Assembly: GCA_000328365.1 (NCBI GenBank)
Contig: KB295796.1
Location: 179,403 to 243,402, forward strand
Source: Capitella teleta
Taxonomy: Eukaryota; Annelida; Polychaeta; Capitellidae
Length of the DNA: 64,000 nt
Reading direction: 5' to 3'
Made by a program: the position numbers and the translations under genes. The notes under the pieces were generated by a model that was given only the letters and a program-made list of their open reading frames with translations, had not been told where the DNA came from and made no database searches. Of this stretch, positions 1 to 11,100 are shown in pieces. Within the stretch, counting starts at the first letter, position 1. Each line of letters starts with the position of its first letter.

Positions 1-30
1 TTATTTGTCTGATGCCTGATTATTGGTCTT

Positions 31-63
<33 letters not shown>

Positions 64-198
64 CCCCCCTTTTTTTTCTGTTAACTCATTAATTACCATT
101 ATTTTTATGGGGAATAAATGATATTATTATTATTATTATAGGCCTACATGTATTAGTGATTAGTATATGTACATATAGTTATGTACATATGTGTGGTT

Positions 199-286
199 AA
201 ACTATATACAGCCAAGTAAACTATATACAGTCAAGTAAACTATATACAGTCAAATGAACTATATACAGTCAAGTAAACTATATAGT
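199..286. repeat. 19-bp tandem repeat, about 4.6 copies
   Basis: The unit AAACTATATACAGTCAAGT is repeated four times with one or two substitutions per copy, then breaks off after a partial unit. It is a short local minisatellite with no visible coding potential. Confidence 0.85.
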
Positions 287-779
287 CACAGTAAGGAGCT
301 CTAAGTGAAATCATTAAAGCGGTCAGAGTTAATGTGGCAAAATTGATCAACAGGGTTGCAGTCAATGTTAACACCATAGGGTAAGGGTTAATTGACCAAC
401 AGAGTCAACTAGCTCTGCACTTGTTGTGAACTTGGAGTTTTACTTGGAATCTGCTGTGTCACTCGAGTTCAATTAGTCACTCGCTCGATGATCTATCAAA
501 GCGAAGGAAAGTTTGCCACATTTTGTTCCAATAACATTTCACAATGGTGATTGCATATTAATGGTTTTCAAAACACAAGACACAAGACTATAATCACTGG
601 CTTTCAAGTTTGCCGACAGCCCACATACCAGGCGCAACAAATAGCAATTAACACGTCATGCAGGCCGTCGATGGCTGTCAATCAAACTGAAGAATAAGTT
701 AGCAGTGTCGGTATAGAAAGGCAATTTTTGGCATAAAACATAGTTTTGTCACAGGGGAGGCCCTGTCGGTGTCGGAAAC

Positions 780-893
780 CAAGGGTTCTGTTATAACGAG
801 GTGCTTAACATGGATATAGATTGGTCATGCAAATGCTGCTGTTAAGCGCGGCTGTCGTTATAGCAATTGACAGTATAACGAGGTTCGACTGTA
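780..893. mobile_element. possible pogo/Tigger-type DNA transposon terminus
   Basis: The reverse complement of the stretch ending at 891 reads CAGTCGAACCTCGTTATA, which resembles the terminal inverted repeats of pogo/Tigger Tc1-mariner elements, and it is followed by TA at 892-893, the target dinucleotide of that group. The related motif TTATAACGAGGTGCTTA occurs internally near 792. The opposite terminus was not found, so this is a fragment or a solo end. The family assignment rests on memory of the terminal motif only. Confidence 0.35.
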
Positions 894-1278
894 CTCTATA
901 ATGACCATACATATGTTTATGGTCCTATAGCTCCGAGCATGCAAATCATCAAATGGATATCCAACTTGAAATTCAAGGCAATCAACTTGTAAGGGTTTCC
1001 GTTGGGTATAGATGCCCTTTTAGTATGTTGAGTTCTTGTAGGAAACCAGAAGAAGTTAGCAATGTCAAATGAGTGGCCCTGACCTAACCAAGTGCAATCT
1101 TTTTTGCCGTCTAATATTTGATTATTCACCGCCATGCTGGTCAGCTTGAGTACTGTAATTTAATCCCTAACTCCAGAAACTCATCAAGTGCCGGTGCCGG
1201 TAGTAATTTGATTCAAGTGTTTGATAAAAGTTCACTTACTAGCTTATGATTTTTTTGCAGTTATGGCGATGATACTCT

Positions 1279-2280
1279 ATGTCGTGGTTGACAAGAAAGA
1301 TCATGTTTCAGTGGAAAATATTCAGACGACTTCATCTTAAATCTCGGCTGGGCATCCTTCTCTTTTTTCTCGTGATTCTTCTGATTGTACGATGGTGGCA
1401 GACATCACAGCCATCCTCTTTCATCGCGAGGGAAGTCACGAAGGAGGTGAAAGCATTCCTTGTCATTCTAATTCTCACCGGACCAAAATACTACGAACGA
1501 CGCAACACTATTCGTGAAACATGGTTGCTGAAATTACCCAGTGATGTTAAAGCGTATTTTGTGATCGGGACAAAGACTCTCTCGGCAGAGCAACTGGGAA
1601 CTCTTGAGTATGAACATTCCATTAACGAGGACCTCGTGTTGTTACGAGATTTCCATGATTCTTATTTCAACCTCACCGATAAAGTTGTGCGGTCTTTCGA
1701 GTGGGTCAACCGAAATGTTGAGGCTGATTTTATTTTCAAAGGGGATGATGATACCTTCGTGAACATTGATCGATTGTATCAGGAGTTGACTCGAATCAAG
1801 TGTGACAATCTCTATTGGGGTTTCTTTGACGGCCGAGCCAACGTGAAGAAAACAGGGCAATGGGCTGAGAAATCATGGGTTTTGTGTGATCGCTATCTGC
1901 CCCACGCCCGAGGGGGGGGTTACATTCTGGCGGCTAAGCTCGTCAGTTTCATTGCTGAAAACTCAGCTCTCCTGAAGCGATACAACAGTGAGGACGTGTC
2001 TGTTGGGGCTTGGTTAGCACCTCTGGACGTTAAACGTTTGCATGACTTTCGTTTCGACACAGAGTTTGTGTCGCGTGGCTGCTCAAACAAATACATTGTA
2101 ACGCATAAACAAGACGTCAATATGATGCGTGAAAAGAACGAGAATCTCAAGCGAACTGGACGATTGTGCACTCAGGAAGTTAAAACTCGCAATTCATTCA
2201 TCTATAACTGGGATGTGAATCCATCTTCTTGTTGTGAACGTAATCTCTCTGATCTTGACGACTTGAAAAACACCTGGTGA
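1279..2280 (+). CDS. B3GALT6: beta-1,3-galactosyltransferase 6 (galactosyltransferase II), single exon
   Basis: This 333-residue type II Golgi membrane enzyme of family GT31 is expected to add the second galactose of the proteoglycan linker (GlcA-Gal-Gal-Xyl-Ser). Residues 24-40 form the signal anchor. The family motifs follow in order: ERRNTIRETW (73-82), the DDD metal/UDP site in FKGDDDTFVN (156-158), EDVSVGAWLAPLDV (238-251) and RFDTEFVSRGCSNKYIVTHK (258-277). These last stretches match vertebrate B3GALT6 rather than other B3GALTs, as does the C-terminal CC pair. Length is close to the vertebrate enzyme (about 330 aa), which is also single-exon. An acceptor at 1260 implies a 5' UTR exon upstream. 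Two out-of-frame ATGs (1263, 1269) precede the chosen start and open an overlapping short uORF ending at 1340. An alternative in-frame start was not seen. Confidence 0.93.
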   Translation: MSWLTRKIMFQWKIFRRLHLKSRLGILLFFLVILLIVRWWQTSQPSSFIAREVTKEVKAFLVILILTGPKYYERRNTIRETWLLKLPSDVKAYFVIGTKTLSAEQLGTLEYEHSINEDLVLLRDFHDSYFNLTDKVVRSFEWVNRNVEADFIFKGDDDTFVNIDRLYQELTRIKCDNLYWGFFDGRANVKKTGQWAEKSWVLCDRYLPHARGGGYILAAKLVSFIAENSALLKRYNSEDVSVGAWLAPLDVKRLHDFRFDTEFVSRGCSNKYIVTHKQDVNMMREKNENLKRTGRLCTQEVKTRNSFIYNWDVNPSSCCERNLSDLDDLKNTW

Positions 2281-2323
2281 TATTTTGATCAAAAGCTATT
2301 TCTATCTATTTATTCTTTTCTGC

Positions 2324-2329
2324 AATAAA
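2324..2329 (+). promoter_or_regulatory. polyadenylation signal of B3GALT6
   Basis: A canonical AATAAA lies 44 nt after the B3GALT6 stop codon, giving a very short 3' UTR. The predicted 3' end of the convergent synaptobrevin gene lies about 75 nt further on. Confidence 0.7.
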
Positions 2330-2398
2330 ATATTGGGGTAATTCGGTAAATTATGAACTGAAGTTAACAAAGTGTTGGTAATCCATTCACTACACGAT

Positions 2399-2404
2399 TT
2401 TATT
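2399..2404 (-). promoter_or_regulatory. candidate polyadenylation signal of the synaptobrevin gene
   Basis: AATAAA on the minus strand. It is the first clear hexamer I see downstream of the terminal synaptobrevin exon, which would give a 3' UTR of about 1.15 kb covering 2400-3554. That stretch holds poly(A) runs and a G/C-rich hairpin (3442-3467, GAGGTC/GACCTC stem). Other variant signals are possible. Confidence 0.4.
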
Positions 2405-3554
2405 TTATATTCAGATAAAGAGAACAGCCTACAACTGAACAACACAGGAGCAATTTTGAATAATTATACAGTTGTTAAAAGTCATTGAGAAGTGTTTTGT
2501 AAATCAATCAAACGGAAAAGAGAAAGAAGAAAAGAAAAATACAATAGTCAACATTTCCGTCCTTAGAATTTACAAGTGACGGAGGCAGTGACTAAATTAG
2601 ATTCACATTGATAGTCGGTAAAAAAAAAAAAAGTTTCAGAAATTTAGGGTTTTTCCCCCCAATTTATCTAAAAATATAATCAGAAGGAGAGAAAAAAGCT
2701 GCTTCATCAAATAACTATTATATATTTGTTTGTTTTACGATATTCCGTTTCCTCTCTATACATGAAACTATAGTATGGAATGCCTGGGAAATGATTACAT
2801 GCAGCTCACAATTATGTCATCGGTTGACTAGAGGAAGAGTTAGCTAAGCACAAAGAGAGCAATAGAAATGTGTGACTTTTGCCGTTTTAGAAGTTTCAAA
2901 AGCGATGCTTATAATGCAAAAAACACACGGAATGATTTCACAGATCTGTTTTTTAGTCAAACGCAGTTTGAACTTTTGACCTTGAGACAAGGGGGTCACT
3001 GAGGTTTATAGACGCAATTAGCATAAATTTACATGCATCGAAACAGGGCTTAAACATTTACATACATACATTTGTACAAAGTGCGAAAAAAAAAAAACCC
3101 AATTTAAACAGAAAAAAAAAAAAAAACAAAAAAAAAATAACATAACGCTTAAGATAATAATAATAAGATTATTGAGAATAAAATTCAACAGGGTTATGGG
3201 TATACGAGATACATAATAAACTTTTTTTCATTTAATATCCGGAAATTTTATAGACTAGACCATCCATCGTAAAGAGAGGAACTAATCACTATACGTTCAA
3301 TTAAGGGCATCACAACGTGAGTAGTTTACACAGCACCGGAGAAAAACGGAGCAAATTTCTGGTTAATTGCTATGGTAAAAAAAAATAAATAAAGAGAACC
3401 AAAAAGTCTTCAGTTTGATCAAGATGAGGTTCCAATGGGAAGAGGTCGGGGGTCCCAGGGGGACCTCATCCGGGGTGAGGGGGCGTGGAAGGGAGGCTGA
3501 AGGGAAGCAGGAGTGAGTCTGCTGTGAAGAGGTGGTTACTGGCGGCTACAGGGC

Positions 3555-3744
3555 TCATTTCTTCTGAGATTGCACCACCCAAACTGAAAACAAACAGAAA
3601 TTAACGCAGGTTGAGAGGAACGCAGGAAAAAAACGCAATTCCGCCAAGAAACCATCTCATGACCGCTTAAACTACGAGCTAGAATTACAGCAGAGTTGAT
3701 TTGGTTCTCACTCATCATTCACATGTAGTCCATGGTCAGCCAGA
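3555..3744 (-). other. two alternative terminal exons of the synaptobrevin gene
   Basis: Two acceptors are compatible with the phase-1 end of the transmembrane exons. A poly(T)-TTGTAG acceptor opens 3744-3719, giving the tail VWLTMDYM and stop. A TTTTCAG acceptor opens 3583-3555, giving VWVVQSQKK and stop. These short luminal tails correspond to the few residues after the anchor in VAMP1/2, where alternative tails are known in vertebrate VAMP1. The near exon may be the default, with the far one used when its acceptor is skipped. Confidence 0.7.
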
Positions 3745-3747
3745 CTA

Positions 3748-3784
<37 letters not shown>

Positions 3785-6700
3785 AGAATTATAATATAAT
3801 CATGTGTGAGTTTTTCAACTAAATTGATTCAAGTGAAAGTTCTATACTAGACAATGGCCAACAATTCCCTCGTTTCAACAGCGGAAATTTGATTTCTTGA
3901 AAAAAAATTTTATTATTATTATCTTGATAATTAAGTCAATATTACTTTAATTTGGAGGGAATTGATTTCCAAAACAAAACATGCTAAATTTGAAATGGCA
4001 TCAGAACGGAAATTAACTCTGAATAAATAAATTCAAAAACTTTAAGCCATTGGTTTACAGACTTGAAGGGGAAGAATTCAATATATAATTTTTTTTTTTT
4101 TTTTAAATTCAAGTTGAGATCATTACATCTAATCTGCCTTTGAGATGAATAAAAAAACTAAAATTATAAAAAAAAGTCTGAACTGAATCAATTAATCAAA
4201 ATTAATCTTCATGCGAAGTGAAGTAGTAAACAAAATAACCTAGCAGTTTGACTCTTTTTGAGAACAAAAAAGATCGCACTTTTTGCGGGAGGGGGGAATG
4301 GTGATAAAAAGAGGTGAAGAAGAAGAAGAATTGAAAAAGAGGCTACTGCTCAAATGTAACTTACACGCTGTGTTTTTGTTTTTATTTTGTTAGTTTACTT
4401 TTGGGTAAACCAGACTGGGATTTGGGAGAGAGAGGGAGAGGAGTGGAAGGAAACATGGTTATTAGAGTACGCATCATGCCATCATTTCTCAATGACACAA
4501 ATCACACAATTGATAAAGATCAATCGTACAATCATTGATACAGGCAAACTCAACTGAGTACTGGTAAAAATTTTTTTTTTTTTTTTTCTATTTTTCTTTA
4601 TAAGTTCAGAAAATTTGCTTGTAATGTGCACAGACGAGAATCATTCTTATCTGTGGTAATGTATGCATCGCACAGCACATTGTAATCAGAGTATATGAGC
4701 CAAGATGCAAATTTTAGCGCAAATAAAAACGCTTATTTAAAACATAGTTACAGAAGACTACTCGATAATCACATAAACTAAAATTTGCATCCTGTGAAAG
4801 ATATTCGAGGAGAATAAAGTATTATTAGGTGCAAATATGATTATAAAAAGTGTGTAACAACACTCACCGACAATAATGATAATGATAACAAGTATAACTC
4901 CGATCAACAGAATCCACATCTGATAGAAACGAAAAAAAAAAAGAAAGAACAAAAGTGAAAAAAGAGAATAAATTAATAAAAAGTGAAATTAAACATGCAG
5001 AAATAAAAAAGAAGACATTCTCAATGAATGAGTGTATAACGAAAATAAAACAATGAAGTGCTAGAAACGAAGAAAAAGGAAGTGACTGAAAAATAAAACA
5101 CGGTGCTAGTTGACGATGATGACGACACCCTAGCGCTCACCAATGATGATGATAACTATGACTGCGACTATTCCTCCGAGAATCAACATCATCTGAAGAA
5201 AGAAATAACCAAATATGAATGAGTTGTATGGAGCGTTGAGAATTCCCCTGGAGGTCACATCTGAAAAAAAATGACATTCAACCAAAATCAAGCAAGTTCT
5301 TTTAAATTTCAAAATTCAAATTTCTACATGAGATCAGACATACTTTCTAGGCAGTTCAGAATTGCATGCATTTTAATAAACACAATGTTGTAAGGTAAGT
5401 AATTGAAATATACACAATTAATAATGAAGAAAATAAAGGCTGAAAAGAAAAGAAAAAAATCTATAAATACAGAAATTTTGCTGCTGACTGGCTAACTGGT
5501 TAAAAGAGGGAAATTGCTATGAAGATTAAGATGGATTTTTCATTTAGCCACTGAACAGCAGAATTTCTCAAAAGTCATAAAAGAATAAATGAAAAATGTG
5601 AAGTCAAAATATTGTATAACCAACTGTTAGTAGTGCTTGAATATTAGGCATAAACTAATTTTTTAGTTAAATATTCTTGGAAAATACTTGAAAAATATTC
5701 AAATTAATCTTACTAAAATAATCTTTGTGATCAGTTAAGGAATTACTCAAATTGATATTCATTTGCAAAACTTGTACATGAACATGAACATAATTTGACT
5801 TAACACCCACATAATTAACCAGCAAACTTAAGAAAGATTTGCTATAAAAAATGATAAAATACAAAAGCCAAACAAAAACTCTCCAGTCTCCAGCAAACCC
5901 AACAGAACAACTTCTGAGGCACCTTCATATTTTTCCACCAATATTTCCGTCGTATTTTCACGACAGCAGTCTCAAACTGCTGCGATTGTGATTCCAAAGC
6001 TCCTGCGACACAATTAAGAACACTTGATGTCAACGAAAAAAACAGCAGACACGCACAAGGAAGGGTAAGGGGGTAGGGAAGAGAGAAACTGCCGTCAATC
6101 TTAACACTATAGAAGACCCAAAAAAAAGTAAAAACATATAAAAATCTGAAACAAGAGTTATCGTCGGCAGCAGTTTCTCTCTCAGCATCAAGTGCACACA
6201 ATTAAAAGAAGCACATGGATGAATTGCAAGCCATGAACAGAACTAAGACTACAGGCTTGAACTGAAGGAGCCCCATTTCTCGGTATTATACACTTTGGAT
6301 GCTCCAACCTTGCAGTTGCGCCACCAATACTTGCGCTTCAGTTTATTGGAGGTCGTTTCGAACTGGGACGCCCCCGCTTGCAAAGCATCTTGAATCACGA
6401 ATGAGAATCATGCAGATGATGATCAGAGGGGATTAGTGCACGCTTAAGAACTACACACTACATCACACACACAGTAGGAGACGGGCATGCACACCATGCA
6501 GCAATACCTTTAGGTTCTTCCACCACATTTTTCGTTTAAGTTTTCCTGCACTCGCTTCAAACTGAGAAGCCCCTGCTTGTAACGCATCTGAACAAAGAAA
6601 CAGTCAAAGATTAACAATGTCACTGCTGGGGAGGGGGGGCTGCAGAAGAAATCCAAAAACCCAGGGCATAGGGAGTGTTCAAAACTGCAACACATATATT

Positions 6701-8114
6701 TACTTAGCAGATATACAAACAAAAAATATATATATCTCATGAAACATAAAACTTTAGAATTTATGATTACTTAATAAGGGAATTTAAGGGAGAGGGACTT
6801 GAAGAGGGATTTCCACATATCAGCTGAAATGCAATCGAAATGAAATGAAATCAGTCACCGCAACCCACTTTATAAGTTCATAGTTGACCGGTTGAGAATA
6901 CACAAAATCAATCATCACCACAAGATAGCCCCCATTGACCGTGTGATCAGAAAATTCCATCAATATACCGGTATTTATAACTTTTTCTGATTGAAACCAA
7001 TAGCAAACATAATTAAATCAGAAATAAGACTGAATACAAAATTTAAATAAATGGCCTCACATAACCCATGATTACGGTATATAGGAGGCAGCACTTTATT
7101 AGTTTCATGTTTTTGAGGACTGAATAAAAATTTATTCCATCATATCATATGATTTTCAATATTTTTCATAAACACTGGTACATAGGCCAACTGACTAGTA
7201 TTAATATATTATTTTGCATGAAAATAAGTTGCCTAAGCTTCCTCACCCGCTCTGTCATCCAATTCCGACAATTTCTGATCTCTCTCCAATACTTTGTCCA
7301 CATTCACACGCATGATATCCACAACCTGCAAAGGGTCAAGAGGTCAAAGGTGACTGAGTGCAGCAAGGTGACTGACCTCCTCCACTTGTGCCTGAGTCTG
7401 TTGTATCCTCTTGCTGGGCTGAGCGGCCTGTGGAGGGCCTCCAGGACCACCTGCACCTGACCTACAACGTGAATTAATTACATTCAATTCACTCAGTAGA
7501 ATTACAAATGGTACAAATTTAGATCTTACAGTTTTACATCTGAATAAGCATAGCAGGATTCATTCTCATGTGAAGATTTGTGATGAATTTTGCGAAATCT
7601 TATATTCAACGACCCTTATGAATTAAAATACAGGGACAAAATTACTGTTACAGACGGAAGCATAATAGAACAAAAATTGATAAGACATAGGTCGATGTGC
7701 CAACTAGATTTGCATCATCACCATTCACCATGGGTTAGTATAGGTGGACCACAGAATTTCTCTCAATAATTCTGAATTTCTGATTAAAGCCAAAACTAAT
7801 AATAGACAATCAATATTTTTCAATATATAAACAAGAATGAGAAATTTTTTAAAGATAAAATTCAAATAAATGGTTTCAATAAAAATATAATTAATCATGC
7901 ATTCAGAAGCAGATCATAAAAAGGGAAACAAACAAAAATATATATACAAAATTAACCCAAAAAGACCAAAATCTGGAAAAATGGATTGCAAAAAAAGAAA
8001 AGAAAAAAAGATTGGTGGAAGCATTCAGAAGGGACCTGCAAAAATTATGACGACAACTCTACTCACGCTGGAGGACCTCCGGGTCCAGCCTGGGGAGGAG
8101 GAGCAGGAGCGGCC
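3555..8114 (-). CDS. VAMP2: synaptobrevin / VAMP1-2-3 type v-SNARE with alternative exon sets; first exon uncertain
   Basis: R-SNARE of secretory vesicles that pairs with syntaxin and SNAP-25 type Q-SNAREs to drive exocytosis. Exons on the minus strand: 8114-8067 (Ala/Pro/Gly-rich N-terminus), 7461-7377 (Gly/Pro-rich, then [11 protein letters not shown]), 7325-7247 ([18 protein letters not shown] and SELDDRA, including the central arginine of the ionic zero layer), one of three 80-nt exons (6587-6508, 6388-6309, 6002-5923) for the rest of the SNARE motif plus the juxtamembrane WW, one of two 52-nt transmembrane exons (5192-5141, 4919-4868), and one of two final exons (3744-3719, 3583-3555). 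All junction phases agree. The exon before 8114 must end with two codon bases. One candidate is ATGAC at 10337-10333 followed by GTCAGT (Met-Thr), but this is weak. Placement in the VAMP1/2/3 class rests on the near-identical [20 protein letters not shown] core and the proline-rich N-terminus. Confidence 0.9.
4868..5192 (-). other. two alternative transmembrane exons of the synaptobrevin gene
   Basis: Exons 5192-5141 and 4919-4868 are both 52 nt, start with ATG in phase 0 and end in phase 1. They encode [17 protein letters not shown] and [17 protein letters not shown], each a complete single-pass anchor. Donors are strong (GTGAGC, GTGAGT) and acceptors are TTCTTCAG and TATCAG. Use of both would shift the frame, so one per transcript is expected. 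Confidence 0.85.
5923..6587 (-). other. three mutually exclusive candidate exons for the C-terminal SNARE half
   Basis: Three homologous exons of exactly 80 nt (6587-6508, 6388-6309, 6002-5923) each start with the last two bases of a codon and end in phase 0. Their products begin [24 protein letters not shown] and [12 protein letters not shown] and end [14 protein letters not shown] and YWWKNMK. In VAMP2 numbering they carry layers +4 to +8: A/A/S at +5, A/S/V at +7 and L/L/I at +8. Since 80 is not a multiple of three, skipping or including two would shift the frame. Donors are GTATTG, GTTGGA and GTGCCT, weaker than the GTGAGT-type donors elsewhere in the gene, which fits regulated choice. 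Separating introns are 119 and 306 nt. Confidence 0.88.
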
Positions 8115-11100
8115 CTGCATCACGGAAGCAAACGGAAAAGTACCAAATACCATTAAGACATGAATAGCAGAATTACACAGCATGGCATTTTGTGAATATT
8201 ATAGAGCGTATAACACATCAATCAATTATTAAACGCTGATTCCAGGTTGCACGCCAATAAACCACCAACGAAATGTTGATAAGAGATACAGATGTACACT
8301 CGAGTGCGATTAACGGTATTGGAGTAATTGTTAGCTCACTGCATTTTTAATTGCTGTTCATTGATGAAGCCTATGTTTACGGGTGAGGGTTGACTTGAGC
8401 CAATCCCCTTCAGGGCCATGGCAGGTCAATTGGAAGTAAATATGACAACAGCTGTGATGCGTGAAAATGAAGCAATAATGAGTTCACCCAGGGACTGCAA
8501 ATGCAGAGATTGCAGAGTGCATTGTACGTTCTACAAGTATCCCTACTCAGTGGGATAATTAATACAGCACCTCAACAAGATTACAGCATCTATATATTCA
8601 TGACTTAGAATGATTTGATGCATGCCACGAAACAAGGCAAAAGAATGAACACTAAAGAACTGTGTTAGCAGAACCAAGTATGTGCATATTTTAAATATTG
8701 AGGACCAAAGATGAAGATTCCTGACTCTTACTTCAAATTCAGATAAATTCTCTGTCTATAAATATGGCGCCAAGTGTGATAGGTGATTAGGTCTCTGATC
8801 TGTAAAGCAGTGAGGAGTGAGTATGATAGTATTCAGACATTAAATCCTTTAATTCACAGGTCACAAGAGCCTGGACTAAATAAATAATGCAGCCACCATT
8901 TCAAATATGAGGTTGAATATTATATTTACAGGAATCGATTGAAACACAACAATTTCTGAATTAGAGCTTCAGAAAAATGAGCAACAAGTGAACAACTCAA
9001 AAGACCAATCAAGATACACTTGATAATAGTCAGTGGCATTCAAATAAAATTAGTCAAAGCTTCCGATGATTGGGTGCAAATTTCATCCGTAATGTTATTG
9101 ATTTGGTTCAAAGTTTAAATTTAAACTTCCTCATTATTTATTGATAATTAAGTAAAATTGCTCCAAAGGAAGTCTTCGAGACTGATGGTCAGTGAATGAG
9201 TGATGTCAGCTAAGATTCACATAGACATGACGTGAACAATCAAGCAGACGCGAATAGATAAGACCGCGAAACGCTTACACATGATTATGACAATGAAATA
9301 AGATAATTATTCGGCGTAAATCGCAATGATTCAATTTGACAGCTCAGCTCATAAGGCCGCAAATGCAACATTACTCATTAGCATCGAAAATCTGGATGTG
9401 TCAAGGAAGAAATGACACCAGAAAATCCACAACGAAAGTATTCTAGCCTGTAAAAGAATCTGAGCATATAGAGTGAACTCTTATGAACCAAATGCGCCTA
9501 TCCACAGGTCCATCGTGGACTGAAATACCCACATTTTTAAAGGTTTATTACAGGAATACTAAGAATTTCTTGAGAGAATCGGAAGAAACAAAAATGGCGA
9601 ATGACAAGTGACGTCATTATCCGGGGACTTTGCACCGGCGCCCCCTGCTGAGATATCATAACGCATCTACTTTTTGTTATGATTCCACAAGTTTGAGACG
9701 TACAGGGTGGTTATATATTAAGGTATCTAAAGATTCTCAGCCAAGTTTGTGGATTTCCAGACGTCAAGTCTTCCTTGACACATCCACATTTTCAACTTGT
9801 GGCTGATTTAGAATATCCATGAACTATAACTGCTTACGGGTGTTTTGTTGTTGTGATTATCAAATAATTGGTTCCCTCATCAGTTCACAACAACTTAATT
9901 TGCAGTGATAAAAGCATCTAACGGTATTCTCACATCCTCTAAATGTGCTAAGAGTTTGCAAAGTGGCATATGCCTGTACTAGAGTGCATGGGCATGGGTT
10001 TAGCCGGCTCTGAATAGATACAACAGTGCAGCCCCAAACATACAGGGTTAGTGGGAGGGCGTGTCCAATAGAAAATATAGGAGATCAAGTTTGATTAATT
10101 TCGGCAATACAAAACCCCAGAAGAGGCCCTATAGATCCAGAACACTATTATCTGATTATGCGGGATCGTCGATAGAAGTGGGCTAAAGGTGGGACTCTCC
10201 AGAGCTCAATGCACCGAACACCAAACAGCTAGCATGCTTGCCGTCATTGCAAGGTATCAACAATCAAGCGGATGAAAAGTGGTGAAGCTTCTCTCCAAAA
10301 GTCTTGGAAAAAGTCATTGCCAAGGAACTGACGTCATGACTGACGTTTATGGCAAACAATAAACTTCACTATTCAATGCAATCGGTTCACAAGAAAGGCA
10401 AAAGCACGGAAACCAAATTTCTATACAGAATGGGTCAAAATAGTCTATCTACGCCATGTTAAAAATCTCAATGCTTTTCAATGGTGCAACGCATTTCTGA
10501 AAAAAAAAATGAAGTGTTAGAAAACAGATCGCAGTGTAAAAAACACGCTAAGATAAGAAAAATAAATACCTGGTACATGTAAGTTACCTGTAGTTTAACA
10601 TGTCATGCTGCTATTCCTATCATTTCTATTCCAATTAAATCAACATTTATGCCGATTTATCTCAATTAATAGAGTGCACTCATCATTTCGCGATATTTCC
10701 ACTTTTGACGACAAACAGGGACCTGGACCATGGATAAGCTTAAGGCAACGCTCTCGTACTATTGTTTTGTTTGAGAGTGGCATTGTTTTGACAGCAGCAC
10801 TAATGTTTATCTAATAAAATCAAAATAAAGCAGAGCGTTTGTATCGCTGCGTCATACAAGAGATGGCATTCCTCGATCAGTGCTCTCTTCGCGATCACTC
10901 ACCATTAATAATTATACCAAGTATCCACCCCCTTTGAAGTCTTGGGTGCCTATCATATTTTGTCGATTTAAAAAGATTACAAACGCTTTGTAGATTTCTG
11001 TAAGCGTTGCATGTTTTTAATTAAACAATGCCAACCACAAAGGAATTACGCATTGAATGAGGCTATGCATCTTTGATTTGACACCTATTGTAAGCATGAA

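Larger units (their letters stand above)
1..1248. other. left flank, no gene recognised
   Basis: No coding exon is recognised here. It holds a poly(T) run at about 39-63, a short 19-bp tandem repeat at 199-286, a possible pogo/Tigger-type transposon terminus ending at 891 and, at its right edge, a likely splice acceptor (TTTTTTTGCAG ending at 1260) leading into the B3GALT6 exon. The upstream 5' exon and promoter of B3GALT6 may lie in this stretch but I could not locate them. Confidence 0.5.

Noticed and set aside
5842-6201. 119-codon minus-strand frame as a gene of its own
   Set aside because: Only the 80-nt exon 6002-5923 within it is meaningful; the rest is flanking intron that happens to stay open.
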